Shown: positions 55,026 to 61,532 of the stretch, in pieces
Layout: every line of letters starts with the position of its first letter
How positions within the stretch are numbered: the stretch's first letter is position 1
NCBI GenBank assembly: GCA_021324415.1
Contig: JAJPJF010000280.1
Span: 1-61,532, forward strand
DNA from: Nostocales cyanobacterium Centralia_MAG_434
GTDB lineage: Bacteria; Cyanobacteriota; Cyanobacteriia; Cyanobacteriales; Nostocaceae
Direction: 5' to 3'
Length of the DNA: 61,532 nt
Translations under genes and position numbers: made by a program
The notes under the pieces: generated by a model
What the model was told of the DNA's origin: nothing
Database searches by the model: none
What the model saw: the letters and a program-made list of their open reading frames with translations, nothing else

Positions 55026-55679
55026 TCACCTTCCTGTATGGTTAAGAAGACTGCAAAGCGTTGTTGTGTCGGTTATAACAGCATCACCTGCAAACTTTAA
55101 ACTCTCAATGGAACGTTGAGCAGCCTCTTCATCACCACCTTCACAAGCATCGCTCACGATGATGGGAATATAGCTCAAATCGGCAGAATGGCGAACGGTT
55201 GGTTCAATACCAATCTCTGTTGCAACACCGACAATAATAACAGCATTAATGCCGCAGTCTCGGAGTGCAATATTGAGAAAGGTTCCCTCAAATGCTGACA
55301 TTGTGATTTTATCAAAGATAACCTCTGACGTTCGGGGTGCAAGTTCTGGAATCAATTGAAACCCTGGTGCATCTCGTAGGAACCAGGGTTTGACCTCGCT
55401 AACATGGCTCACCCGTTGCCATGCCATTGCCATGCGTAGTTGAAAGACTCCGGCTGCTTCAACAGGTAAAGATAGATGACGGCTAAAGAAAACTCGAACT
55501 CCTGCATCTCGCGCAGCTTGGAGTACTTTGAGAACTTGATCAGTGATGTGCTGTGCGCGTTCTGGTGGTAGTTGGCTAAGAATGCCAACTTGCATATCGT
55601 ACACAAGTAAGGCGATACGATGCGGTTGACAGATTTCAGATAAGGTTTGAGGGATTTCCAGCCCAAATGCCTGTTCCAT
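55026..55679 (-). CDS. isochorismatase-fold hydrolase lacking the catalytic Cys
   Basis: This 217-residue isochorismatase-like hydrolase has the acid LLVYDMQ (Asp28) and the Lys of FDKITMSAFEG (Lys124). Where cysteine hydrolases have Cys, the sequence reads GVATEIGIEPTVRHSAD with Gly157. True isochorismatases such as EntB also have Gly there, so a vinyl-ether substrate, or a non-hydrolytic role, is more likely than amidase activity. It is in an operon with the APH kinase. A LysR relic is divergent. Confidence 0.85.
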   Translation of the reverse strand: MEQAFGLEIPQTLSEICQPHRIALLVYDMQVGILSQLPPERAQHITDQVLKVLQAARDAGVRVFFSRHLSLPVEAAGVFQLRMAMAWQRVSHVSEVKPWFLRDAPGFQLIPELAPRTSEVIFDKITMSAFEGTFLNIALRDCGINAVIIVGVATEIGIEPTVRHSADLSYIPIIVSDACEGGDEEAAQRSIESLKFAGDAVITDTTTLCSLLNHTGR

Positions 55680-55694
55680 AATGGTTGCTCCTGG

Positions 55695-56264
55695 TTTCTA
55701 CAGCAGTATAAGCAAATTAAGATTGAGGTTCTCCTCACAAACCAGTTCGTTGATCTTGTTACTGATGGTGTTGACATTACGTTTTCCTGGCAACGTCAAC
55801 CCTTCACTAATCCACAACCCAATACACAGACACTCCATCAAGTGTTTTATTGGGTGTGTGCCAACCCAAATTACTTACAGCAGTATGGAGAACCCCAAAC
55901 TCCACAAGAACTGGCTCAACACCGATGTATTGTGGTTTGCGGTCAACCCTTCGCTGGTCAAACAACTTGGCAACTGATGGATTCTACTGGAATCATTGAA
56001 ACAGTGAATGTGACGGGTATTTTAGTCACAAATGATTTGATGCTCGCAAGACAGGCGGCGATCGCAGGTTCAGGCATCACTTACTTGCCCAGTTCAATTT
56101 TAAGCGAACCGATTGCTAACCGACAACTCCAAAGAGTTTTACCAAATTGGACGTTTCGGGAAGGAACGTTGTACATGCGATGTTTCCATCAATTCCCCCT
56201 TCCTGCCAAAGTTCGTGCGTTTTGTGACTTCATAACTAAGAAATATTCAGAAATTAACGCATAA
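55695..56264 (+). pseudogene. LysR regulator remnant (effector-binding domain only)
   Basis: The frame encodes the substrate-binding half of a LysR regulator: FLQQYKQIKIEVLLTNQFVDLVTDGVDITF, then LTNDLMLARQAAIAGSGITYLPSSIL, ending in FCDFITKKYSEI. The helix-turn-helix domain of about 90 residues is missing, and the 5' end runs into the start of the divergent hydrolase gene. The small hydrophobic core is intact with no internal stop, so the truncation may be recent. It probably once regulated the adjacent hydrolase operon. Confidence 0.75.
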
Positions 56265-56465
56265 TTGGTTGAGGGAGCACGATGCATATTCAACTCATCA
56301 AACAGTGTACATTAACTCGTTTATTCTCACCGACCTACTCAAGCTATTGCACAACAATCACAGGTGTTCCGATACTGACCGTTTTTATATAGAAATCAGA
56401 TCTAATATTCCAACTCATTTGTTTATTGTATTAAGAAGCAATCTGCCATACTTTTAATATTTGGG

Positions 56466-57482
56466 TCACTTTGGTTTAGACCAAATAGGCAGTTGATTAA
56501 CTTTTTGTAGTGTTAACTGAACATAGGTAGTGTTGCTTTCTTTTACAAGTGTTGTACCAAAATAGCCTTGGGGACCAGTGTGAGTGTGCGGTCCGCTCCC
56601 TAGAACGGTATAACGTCCCTGTTGACGAGCTTGATTAAAGGGGGAGCCAACTGTCCAAGGCCAACGCGAGGGAAATACAATGCGGCTAATGTCCTCAATC
56701 CAATCTCTCTGACCATGTAGATGATAGACATGGTCAACTTCCTCAAAGCCAGTATTACCGTCAAAGTCCCCACCGATGGAAACGACTATCAACTCTGGCT
56801 TCAGCCACTGATCCAGATAAGAAGCAGCACCAAGAGCTACTTGTACTCCACCACTAGTGCCAATTAAAATAAGTTTTATGGGCTGGTGTGTCATTGTCTT
56901 GAGAGGATATGCAGCATTCATGCGACGGATGACTGTTGTTGCAATTCCCCGATTGTAAATCGGACCGTAGCGAGCGTCGGCAGAAATTGCAAACCGCCAA
57001 AGATTACGAATCTTGATCAAGACATCTGCATTATCCAGCCAACCGTCTGCATTCTCAGCCGCGCGCCACAAGGGAGCGAGTAATCTTTGCCCACCTAAAC
57101 TTTTATCAGTAACTGAATAGGGAAAAACATCCGAAACCTGTACACAGTTAGGGTGAAGTTGAACCAAGCGATTTAGAAAAAATTCCTCACCTTTCGTCAA
57201 CTGATTGGCGGAGAAATCTCCCACTCCGGGCAAAAAGACAATGTAGCAATCAATATTGCCAGCTTGGACAACTTTCGTAGAGCGATCATTTGTTAGTAAA
57301 TGTTGAAGATAGCTTTTCTTAAAACCCAAAGTCTCGGCACTTTGATTCATCCACCATACCAGAGTGCCCACAGGTGCAAAAGTTCCCCATATCAGCAGCA
57401 ATACTCCCGCCAGAGTGAGCAGCTTTAAGGTGTCACTGCGCAATTGTAACAGTACCCACTGAATAAATTTAAGCATTTCCAC
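56466..57482 (-). CDS. alpha/beta-hydrolase-like membrane-anchored protein
   Basis: This 338-residue protein has an N-terminal membrane helix (about residues 19-40, LLTLAGVLLLIWGTFAPVG). A hydrolase-like core follows: CYIVFLPGVGDFSANQ, a nucleophile-elbow-like LILIGTSGGVQVALGA (G-x-S-x-G near residue 208), and acid/His candidates in GGDFDGNTG and GSGPHTHTGPQGYFG. It probably faces the periplasm. The family is unknown to me; an esterase or lipase-type activity is inferred only from the elbow. Confidence 0.65.
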   Translation of the reverse strand: MEMLKFIQWVLLQLRSDTLKLLTLAGVLLLIWGTFAPVGTLVWWMNQSAETLGFKKSYLQHLLTNDRSTKVVQAGNIDCYIVFLPGVGDFSANQLTKGEEFFLNRLVQLHPNCVQVSDVFPYSVTDKSLGGQRLLAPLWRAAENADGWLDNADVLIKIRNLWRFAISADARYGPIYNRGIATTVIRRMNAAYPLKTMTHQPIKLILIGTSGGVQVALGAASYLDQWLKPELIVVSIGGDFDGNTGFEEVDHVYHLHGQRDWIEDISRIVFPSRWPWTVGSPFNQARQQGRYTVLGSGPHTHTGPQGYFGTTLVKESNTTYVQLTLQKVNQLPIWSKPK

Positions 57483-57577
57483 TTACAAAAGAAACAAAGT
57501 ACTCTTTAAGATGGATGAGATGGTTGCCCTGAACCTGTTGTATATAAAATCAGAACCTGTGACATTTTGCATCCATC

Positions 57578-58180
57578 GTGAGCTGTAGTCAAAATAGTGC
57601 AAGTAACAACACTAAATCAAAGCAGAGAAAGCAGAGTGTTTGTGAGACACTGAGAAAAGCTCTTGCCTTGAATACCAACTTCTATGAAAATGCCCGTGAT
57701 ACACCACAAACTCGAAGATTAGCTCTAACTGTCGTGATTTTGGCAGCTTTATCCCATGTTTTGGGTAGTGCTGTTATTTTGTTGATCAGTCTTGCTACAC
57801 CTCCTGTATTGCTGGTGTCGCTTTTAATGAATGTATTAAGTGTGATTGCTGGATACTATTTTTGGACTTTCACTATCTGGAAAATTGGGCAGTGGTTGAA
57901 GCCAATTGACCCAACATATGGTGATTTGTTAAGTCCAATTGGCTTTGCCTATGCACCACAAATACTGAACTTTTTAACTTTGATTCCTTTATTAGGAAGA
58001 CCTATAGAATTGGTGTTGGCGGTATGGAGCCTACTAGCGGTGATTGTGGCAGTCCGTCAAGGTTTAGATATCAGTACACGACAGGCAGCGTTAATTTGTT
58101 TAGTGGGTTGGCCACTCATTCAAATTGCTATTGGTTTTGTACAAGTTGTGGAGCAACAACTGGTGAATTTAACCAGTTAA
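57578..58180 (+). CDS. Yip1-family membrane protein
   Basis: This 200-residue protein has a polar N-terminus of about 45 residues and five hydrophobic segments. The characteristic Yip1 pattern is visible in GYYFWTFTIWKIGQWL and DLLSPIGFAYAPQILNFL. The start is GTG. Bacterial Yip1-domain proteins are of unknown function. It is divergent from the hydrolase-like gene by 95 bases and lies just before the CAST relic, so it marks the likely chromosomal side. Confidence 0.82.
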   Translation: MSCSQNSASNNTKSKQRKQSVCETLRKALALNTNFYENARDTPQTRRLALTVVILAALSHVLGSAVILLISLATPPVLLVSLLMNVLSVIAGYYFWTFTIWKIGQWLKPIDPTYGDLLSPIGFAYAPQILNFLTLIPLLGRPIELVLAVWSLLAVIVAVRQGLDISTRQAALICLVGWPLIQIAIGFVQVVEQQLVNLTS

Positions 58181-58240
58181 TATAGTACTTTTCCCTTTGC
58201 ACTATACTAAGAGTGATTGCATGAGCAATTCTGACAAAAA

Positions 58241-58390
58241 ATAGATTGTGCGATCGCAAGATGGGAGAAGTTTCGGTTCACTCCCCCACCCTCTTGCCAG
58301 CAATTGGAGTCATGGGCTAAGGTTCTGGGGGTTGATGCCGATAGGTTAGCGCAAATGCTACCACCTGCTGGGGTGGGGATGAAATATGGA
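58241..58390 (+). pseudogene. tniQ: fragment of a V-K CAST TniQ gene
   Basis: The plus frame reads AIARWEKFRFTPPPSCQQLE, then VLGVDADRLAQMLPPAGVGM. This is close to the centre of the small TniQ of V-K CRISPR-associated transposons (ARWERFHF, VDAQRLAQMLPPAGVGM in ShCAST, from memory). Homology stops abruptly after GVGMKYG, where the zinc-binding CGACY region should follow. Upstream homology fades at about 58241. About 50 of the roughly 167 residues survive, so this is a relic. Confidence 0.82.
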
Positions 58391-58679
58391 ACTCATTCGG
58401 TTATTCAGCCAAATCTAACAAGTCTATAAGATGCGAACAATATATAAGATTTTTATCAAAAATTAATGTATATAATTGCTCATATAGTACAATTGTACTG
58501 AACAGCAATGGGGAGTGAGTCAACCACTCGTCAAGTATTGGATCAAAAACTACACTTAACTTATATAAATTTTGACAACAACTCTAAAAATTTTTTAATA
58601 AAAATCATTATGAGTACTTATAAACAGCTATATTTTTTAATCAATTTACGCTATTTTGTTACTAGTAGAGAGAAGAGTT

Positions 58680-59159
58680 ATGGTGGATAAACTTATCAAA
58701 TATTTTGTCTACGCGACAAAAGGATATATTACAAAAACACAGCTAATCAAATTCTTATACTTAGCTGATCTTTACTCTGTTAAGTGGACGGGAAAACAAC
58801 TGACTGATCTAGATTGGTGCTATTACCACTTTGGCCCTTGGAATGAGGGTATAAACACTGCTTTGAATGAAATGAATGGGAAAGAGATTATCCAAGAATC
58901 GCAAGGTAATGTAACATACATTAGACCTGAAAATGAAGCTGCTCAGGTAGATAATTTACAAATACCTCTCAGTATTAAGTTTGTGTTAGATAATATTCGC
59001 AGAGAGTGGGCTGGTGCAGATAAACTAGATCAGCTACTGGATTACGTCTATGATACTGCTCCAATGGTGGAAGTAAAAAATACTCATAAGCCAGAAGAAA
59101 AAGTTAAACTTAATTTACAGGCAGAAAGAGAGAGATTAGTTGGGGAATTAGGATTGTAA
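58680..59159 (+). CDS. Panacea (SocA-like/DUF4065) antitoxin
   Basis: This 159-residue Panacea-domain protein reads KGYITKTQLIKFLYLADLYS, then DWCYYHFGPWNEGI. Panacea domains act as hyper-variable antitoxins for many unrelated toxins (established for the family). The ATG at 58680 has GAGAAGAG directly upstream; an earlier start at 58656 was rejected. The last 30 residues are charged. The next gene starts 1 base after the stop, the usual coupling of a toxin-antitoxin pair. Confidence 0.85.
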   Translation: MVDKLIKYFVYATKGYITKTQLIKFLYLADLYSVKWTGKQLTDLDWCYYHFGPWNEGINTALNEMNGKEIIQESQGNVTYIRPENEAAQVDNLQIPLSIKFVLDNIRREWAGADKLDQLLDYVYDTAPMVEVKNTHKPEEKVKLNLQAERERLVGELGL

Positions 59160-59160
59160 G

Positions 59161-59763
59161 GTGGCTGGACAAAAACCTAGACAAGGTTGGATTTATTTCA
59201 TAAATCCCTACAGAGTATCTCTTCGTTGCAGGTGGGGTCATGTTCATATTTATAATTTAGATGAGCCAGATGAAATAGGATGTCAAACTTGTAGTGAGAC
59301 TATCAACTCAAGCAGGGTTTTTAGAGGGATACATCCTTACATCTTGTGGACAAGTGATCAGTTTCAAGATGAATCTGGATATATAGCAACGTTTTCCGTT
59401 ATTCCTATGACTTCACAAACAACATTTAACGGTTTACCAACCACATATCCAATTAACCCTACAAGTAGAAATAGTCTTGATAAAAATTCTTACGCTTTAG
59501 TTCATCAAATATGTACTGTTGATGCTAATTGCTTTAAAGACTCATCAGCTAATTGGTTAGATAGAATTGGACAATTAGATAAACCTGATAAAGAATCTAT
59601 AGAAGAACGTTTAAAGTATTTTTTGAATATTAAAGAGAATCCTAGTGCAGACTGGTTTGCTCAAAATGCGTCTCCAGAACTTCTAAAAAAAGTCTTTGAT
59701 TATCTACCTGAAGATACCAAGAGTTTAGCAGTAGAAGAATTAATTAACAATTTAGGTTTCTAG
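59161..59763 (+). CDS. PemK/MazF-like toxin with zinc-binding insertion
   Basis: This 200-residue protein has MazF-fold features: RQGWIYFINPYRV, GIHPYILWTSDQF, FSVIPMTSQTTFNGLPTTYPI and SYALVHQICTVDANCF (compare the MazF V-x-P-x-T-S and Q-x-R/C-T-V-D motifs). After the first strand comes C-R-W-G-H...C-x-x-C (about residues 23-43), which could bind zinc. The C-terminal 60 residues are helical and extra to MazF. The GTG start is 1 base after the antitoxin stop. It is probably an mRNA-cleaving toxin, but the residues were only judged by eye. Confidence 0.7.
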   Translation: MAGQKPRQGWIYFINPYRVSLRCRWGHVHIYNLDEPDEIGCQTCSETINSSRVFRGIHPYILWTSDQFQDESGYIATFSVIPMTSQTTFNGLPTTYPINPTSRNSLDKNSYALVHQICTVDANCFKDSSANWLDRIGQLDKPDKESIEERLKYFLNIKENPSADWFAQNASPELLKKVFDYLPEDTKSLAVEELINNLGF

Positions 59764-60036
59764 TACTGATATATTGGGTGGCGTTCAATTTTCTTGAGCC
59801 AGCTTATCTATTTTCTCAAGTTTCGTTATCAGATCAATAAGCTAAACTAAAGAATTTATTTACATAAAGATATAGCTTTTTAATAAAAGTAAAACTATAG
59901 AAACCTTAGCTCTTATTCAGATATTGTTAAATCTACGTTGTTTTAGTCCAAGTATTGCGTATATAAATACTCACACTTGCTAGATACTCAGTTAAGAGAT
60001 AATTCAAACAAACCGCAAATCACAAAAAGTTTTTAA
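59764..60036. other. non-coding region between the TA pair and the guide remnant
   Basis: An AT-rich stretch. CTTGAG...CTCAAG at about 59795-59821 may be a weak terminator for the toxin gene. This is where a CAST would hold cas12k, tracrRNA and CRISPR array, but no coding or tracr-like sequence was recognised. Confidence 0.35.
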
Positions 60037-60065
60037 GTGGGTTGCAAGGATATAGCAACAGATTC
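60037..60065 (+). CRISPR. solitary CRISPR-repeat remnant with tRNA-matching homing spacer
   Basis: GTGGGTTGCAAG (60037-60048) resembles the 3' end of V-K CRISPR repeats (GTGGGTTGAAAG). The next 17 bases, GATATAGCAACAGATTC (60049-60065), match tRNA-Arg minus strand 60285-60269 (GATAGAGCAACAGATTC) at 16 of 17 positions. On the tRNA gene the match is preceded by AGTG, fitting the V-K GTN PAM. After position 17 the match ends, as described for delocalised tRNA-targeting guides of V-K elements. Confidence 0.75.
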
Positions 60066-60163
60066 TTTTATTTGGAAAGATTGACTTTTGATATTAAATA
60101 CTGAATAGTTGCTACCTAAAAAGAGTGCTGCCATACTTGAGTATACGGCAGAAAATTGGTGTT

Positions 60164-60226
60164 ACACACAATTTGGCAAGATGGACAACAATTTGTCAAC
60201 GCGGACAAACAATTTGGCAATCGACA
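60164..60226 (-). mobile_element. transposon end with three TnsB-type repeats
   Basis: Read on the minus strand from the tRNA side, the end begins TGTCGA and has three copies spaced 20-21 bases: TTGCCAAATTGTTTGTC, TTGACAAATTGTTGTC and TTGCCAAATTGTGTGT. The TGT terminus and TGACAAATT-n-TGTC repeats resemble V-K CAST and related Tn7-like ends. The terminal T (60226) lies 59 bases past the PAM in the tRNA gene, against about 60-66 reported for ShCAST insertion. Confidence 0.75.
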
Positions 60227-60229
60227 TAA

Positions 60230-60302
60230 CGAGCGCGGAGGGATTTGAACCCCCGACCAACAGAACCGGAATCTGTTGCTCTATCCACTGAGCTACGCGC
60301 CC
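60230..60302 (-). tRNA. tRNA-Arg (anticodon CCG)
   Basis: A complete 73-nt cloverleaf. The acceptor stem GGGCGCG pairs with CGCGCTC, the discriminator is G, the D-arm contains AGCTCAGTGGATAGAGC, and the anticodon loop is TTCCGGT (CCG). The variable loop is GTTGG-like and the T-arm is GGGGGTTCAAATCCCTC. CCA is not encoded. It reads codon CGG. The 3' end lies 3 bases from the CAST end, so the gene survived insertion intact. Confidence 0.96.
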
Positions 60303-60328
60303 TCAATGTTTCATAGTATAGCACTTGA

Positions 60329-61315
60329 TCAAGTGTTGCAGTCAACAGCAATATCATCAGCCAACGCCACCGCACCCCACAGTGGTGCATCATCACCCAA
60401 AGCCGCTGGCACAATTTCCAAATTCATCACCTCTGGTAACGCGGTCTCTCGGGCCACTTTCCTCACTATATCCCAAAAACTCTCCCCTGCTTTCGTCACA
60501 CCACCACCCAACACAAACCGCTGGGGATTCATTAAATTCGCCACATTGCCAATACCCATACCTAGCGCCCAACCAGCCCGATACAAAAGCTCTCTAGCTA
60601 AATCATCTCCAGTTGCAGCCGCTTCACTCAATACCTTCCCTGTGATCAAATCTAAATTATCTCCTACCAAACCCCTCAATACCTCTCCTCTGACCTCTCT
60701 GCTTTCCTTGCGTCTTGGCGGTTCGTTTTCTAAAACCTCTCTCGCATCTCTTGCCATGTAAGGTCCCGAGGCCAACCGTTCCACACAACCCCGCTTCCCA
60801 CACAAACAAACTGGTCCAGAAGGATCAACAACCATGTGCCCAATCTCACCAGCCATCCCTTCAGTACCTCGCCAAGGCTTACCATTGAGTATCCAACCTC
60901 CTCCCACACCAGTGCTAACAGTTACATAAAATAGGCTATCGTACCCCTGACCAGCACCAAAGCGATGCTCACCTAAAGCAGCAACATTAGCATCGTTATC
61001 AACACGAGTAGGAACACCAAAATCTTCCATCAATAAGTCTTGTAGAGGAACGTTTTCCCATCCAGGGACATGATGAGATAGCCTCACCTTCCCAGTCGTT
61101 GCATCTACTGGCCCACCAAAGCTGACACCAATAGCAGTTGGCTTTGCTCCTTGTAGTAGAGAGTGGATGAGCGATCGCATAATTTCCAGATCAGTATGAG
61201 CATTTGCATTCGCTGGAGATAAAGCACGCTCATAACCCAACCATTCCCTCGACCCTGCATTGACTATCCCAGCCGCCAGCTTAGTCCCACCAAAATCAAG
61301 CGCTAACAAGGTCAT
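60329..61315 (-). CDS. ROK-family sugar kinase (probable glucokinase)
   Basis: This 328-residue kinase has the N-terminal phosphate loop LALDFGGTKLAAGIV, catalytic Asp in RVDNDANVAALGE, GVGGGWILNG, and the ROK zinc site CLCGKRGCVE. The C-terminal segment FVLGGGVTKAGESFW completes the fold. Glucose or N-acyl-sugar substrates are typical; the residue set fits glucokinase-like members. An Arg/Glu-rich insertion near residues 195-210 (PPRRKESREVRGEV) is unusual and coincides with lower sequence complexity. It is followed by the tRNA on the same strand. Confidence 0.9.
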   Translation of the reverse strand: MTLLALDFGGTKLAAGIVNAGSREWLGYERALSPANANAHTDLEIMRSLIHSLLQGAKPTAIGVSFGGPVDATTGKVRLSHHVPGWENVPLQDLLMEDFGVPTRVDNDANVAALGEHRFGAGQGYDSLFYVTVSTGVGGGWILNGKPWRGTEGMAGEIGHMVVDPSGPVCLCGKRGCVERLASGPYMARDAREVLENEPPRRKESREVRGEVLRGLVGDNLDLITGKVLSEAAATGDDLARELLYRAGWALGMGIGNVANLMNPQRFVLGGGVTKAGESFWDIVRKVARETALPEVMNLEIVPAALGDDAPLWGAVALADDIAVDCNT

Positions 61316-61324
61316 GGCTACGTT

Positions 61325-61532
61325 AAAAGTTAGGAGTTAGGAGTTAGGAATAAAGATTTATTTTAATATTTTAATTTTGTCTTGAGAATGGGGAGTGGCT
61401 GACAGTGTAGGTTTTTTACAGCAGATTTTGGAACAAGGCAAAGGGGGACAAGGGAAGGGGGACAAGGAGGACAAGGGGAACAAGGAGGACAAGGGGGACA
61501 AGGAGGACAAGGGGGACAAGGGGGACAAGGAG
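61325..61532 (+). repeat. short tandem repeats: TTAGGAG heptads and GGACAAGGG nonamers
   Basis: AGTTAGG heptads occur in tandem at about 61329-61350. From about 61434 to the window end, GGACAAGG(G/A) nonamers run with few interruptions and continue past the edge. The nonamer is the same as at 10265-10302 and, inverted, 14515-14570. No gene is present in the 217 bases after the ROK start. Confidence 0.75.

Larger units (their letters stand above)
58241..60226. mobile_element. decayed type V-K CRISPR-associated transposon beside tRNA-Arg
   Basis: The right boundary is supported by a TnsB-type end (60164-60226) 4 bases from the tRNA gene and by a guide-like spacer matching that tRNA. Inside are the TniQ fragment and a toxin-antitoxin pair. 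tnsB, tnsC, cas12k, the tracrRNA and a full CRISPR array are missing. The opposite end was not found, so the left limit is only the TniQ fragment. The element could move only with proteins supplied in trans. The candidate target duplication next to the end is TAACG (60227-60231). Confidence 0.7.

Noticed and set aside
56301-56330. TGTACATTAACTCG as the missing CAST end
   Set aside because: It begins with TGTACA-like sequence, but no TnsB-type repeats follow and no TAACG flanks it.
59764-60036. tracrRNA or cas12k remnants before the guide remnant
   Set aside because: No recognisable coding frame or tracr-like structure was found by eye.

Overview
The window looks like chromosome of a filamentous, heterocyst-type (Nostocales) cyanobacterium. 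The clues are frequent GCGATCGC (HIP1) octamers, G-rich short tandem repeats between genes, a cyanobacterial-type Hfq beside dapF, a DUF3082 protein beside ispE, and many cyanobacterial families (CYP120-like P450, pentapeptide repeats, Uma2). The species cannot be named from this sequence alone.

Layout. 1-4.2 kb: housekeeping genes (rsmA 3' part, ispE, DUF3082, a TPR protein, sfsA). 4.4-10.2 kb: sulfate uptake, with sbpA-cysT-cysW-cysA on the minus strand and a second, divergent sbpA paralogue; a transposase-family relic abuts cysA. 10.6-19.5 kb: a multi-PAS hybrid histidine kinase, a LeuC-type hydro-lyase, gluconokinase, a CrtISO-like oxidoreductase, hsp20 with a tiny downstream gene, and a P450. 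19.5-21.6 kb: a serine-recombinase relic, Uma2, and two small exported proteins. 21.7-28.4 kb: a three-gene defence-type operon (WGR/HEAT protein, winged-helix/SWIM protein, retron-type reverse transcriptase). Between the last two genes lies a structured RNA with the layout of a retron msr-msd. 28.4-34.2 kb: three tandem 7-repeat FG-GAP/VCBS propeller proteins and a membrane acyltransferase. 34.7-45.3 kb: pepP, a pentapeptide protein, a Kef-type antiporter, hfq/dapF, Nudix, pgk, usp, a WrbA-like flavoprotein and an SDR. 45.4-49.6 kb: a GT-C-like membrane protein, a HAD phosphatase, a methyltransferase and a DPPR-synthase-like UbiA prenyltransferase, all on the minus strand. 50.3-58.2 kb: DUF3891, MFS, Ser/Thr kinase, an APH-family kinase with an isochorismatase-fold hydrolase, a LysR relic, an alpha/beta-hydrolase-like protein and a Yip1 protein.

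58.2-60.3 kb holds the remains of a type V-K CRISPR-associated (Tn7-like) transposon. They are a TniQ fragment, a Panacea/MazF-like toxin-antitoxin pair as apparent cargo, a solitary CRISPR-repeat remnant whose spacer matches the adjacent tRNA-Arg(CCG) gene, and a transposon end with three TnsB-type repeats beginning 59 nt past the predicted GTN PAM. No Cas12k, TnsB or TnsC is present. The window ends with a ROK sugar kinase and G-rich repeats.

The two most interesting systems are the retron operon, with its predicted RNA, and the decayed V-K CAST with a readable homing guide. Both were recognised by eye; no searches or folding programs were run.
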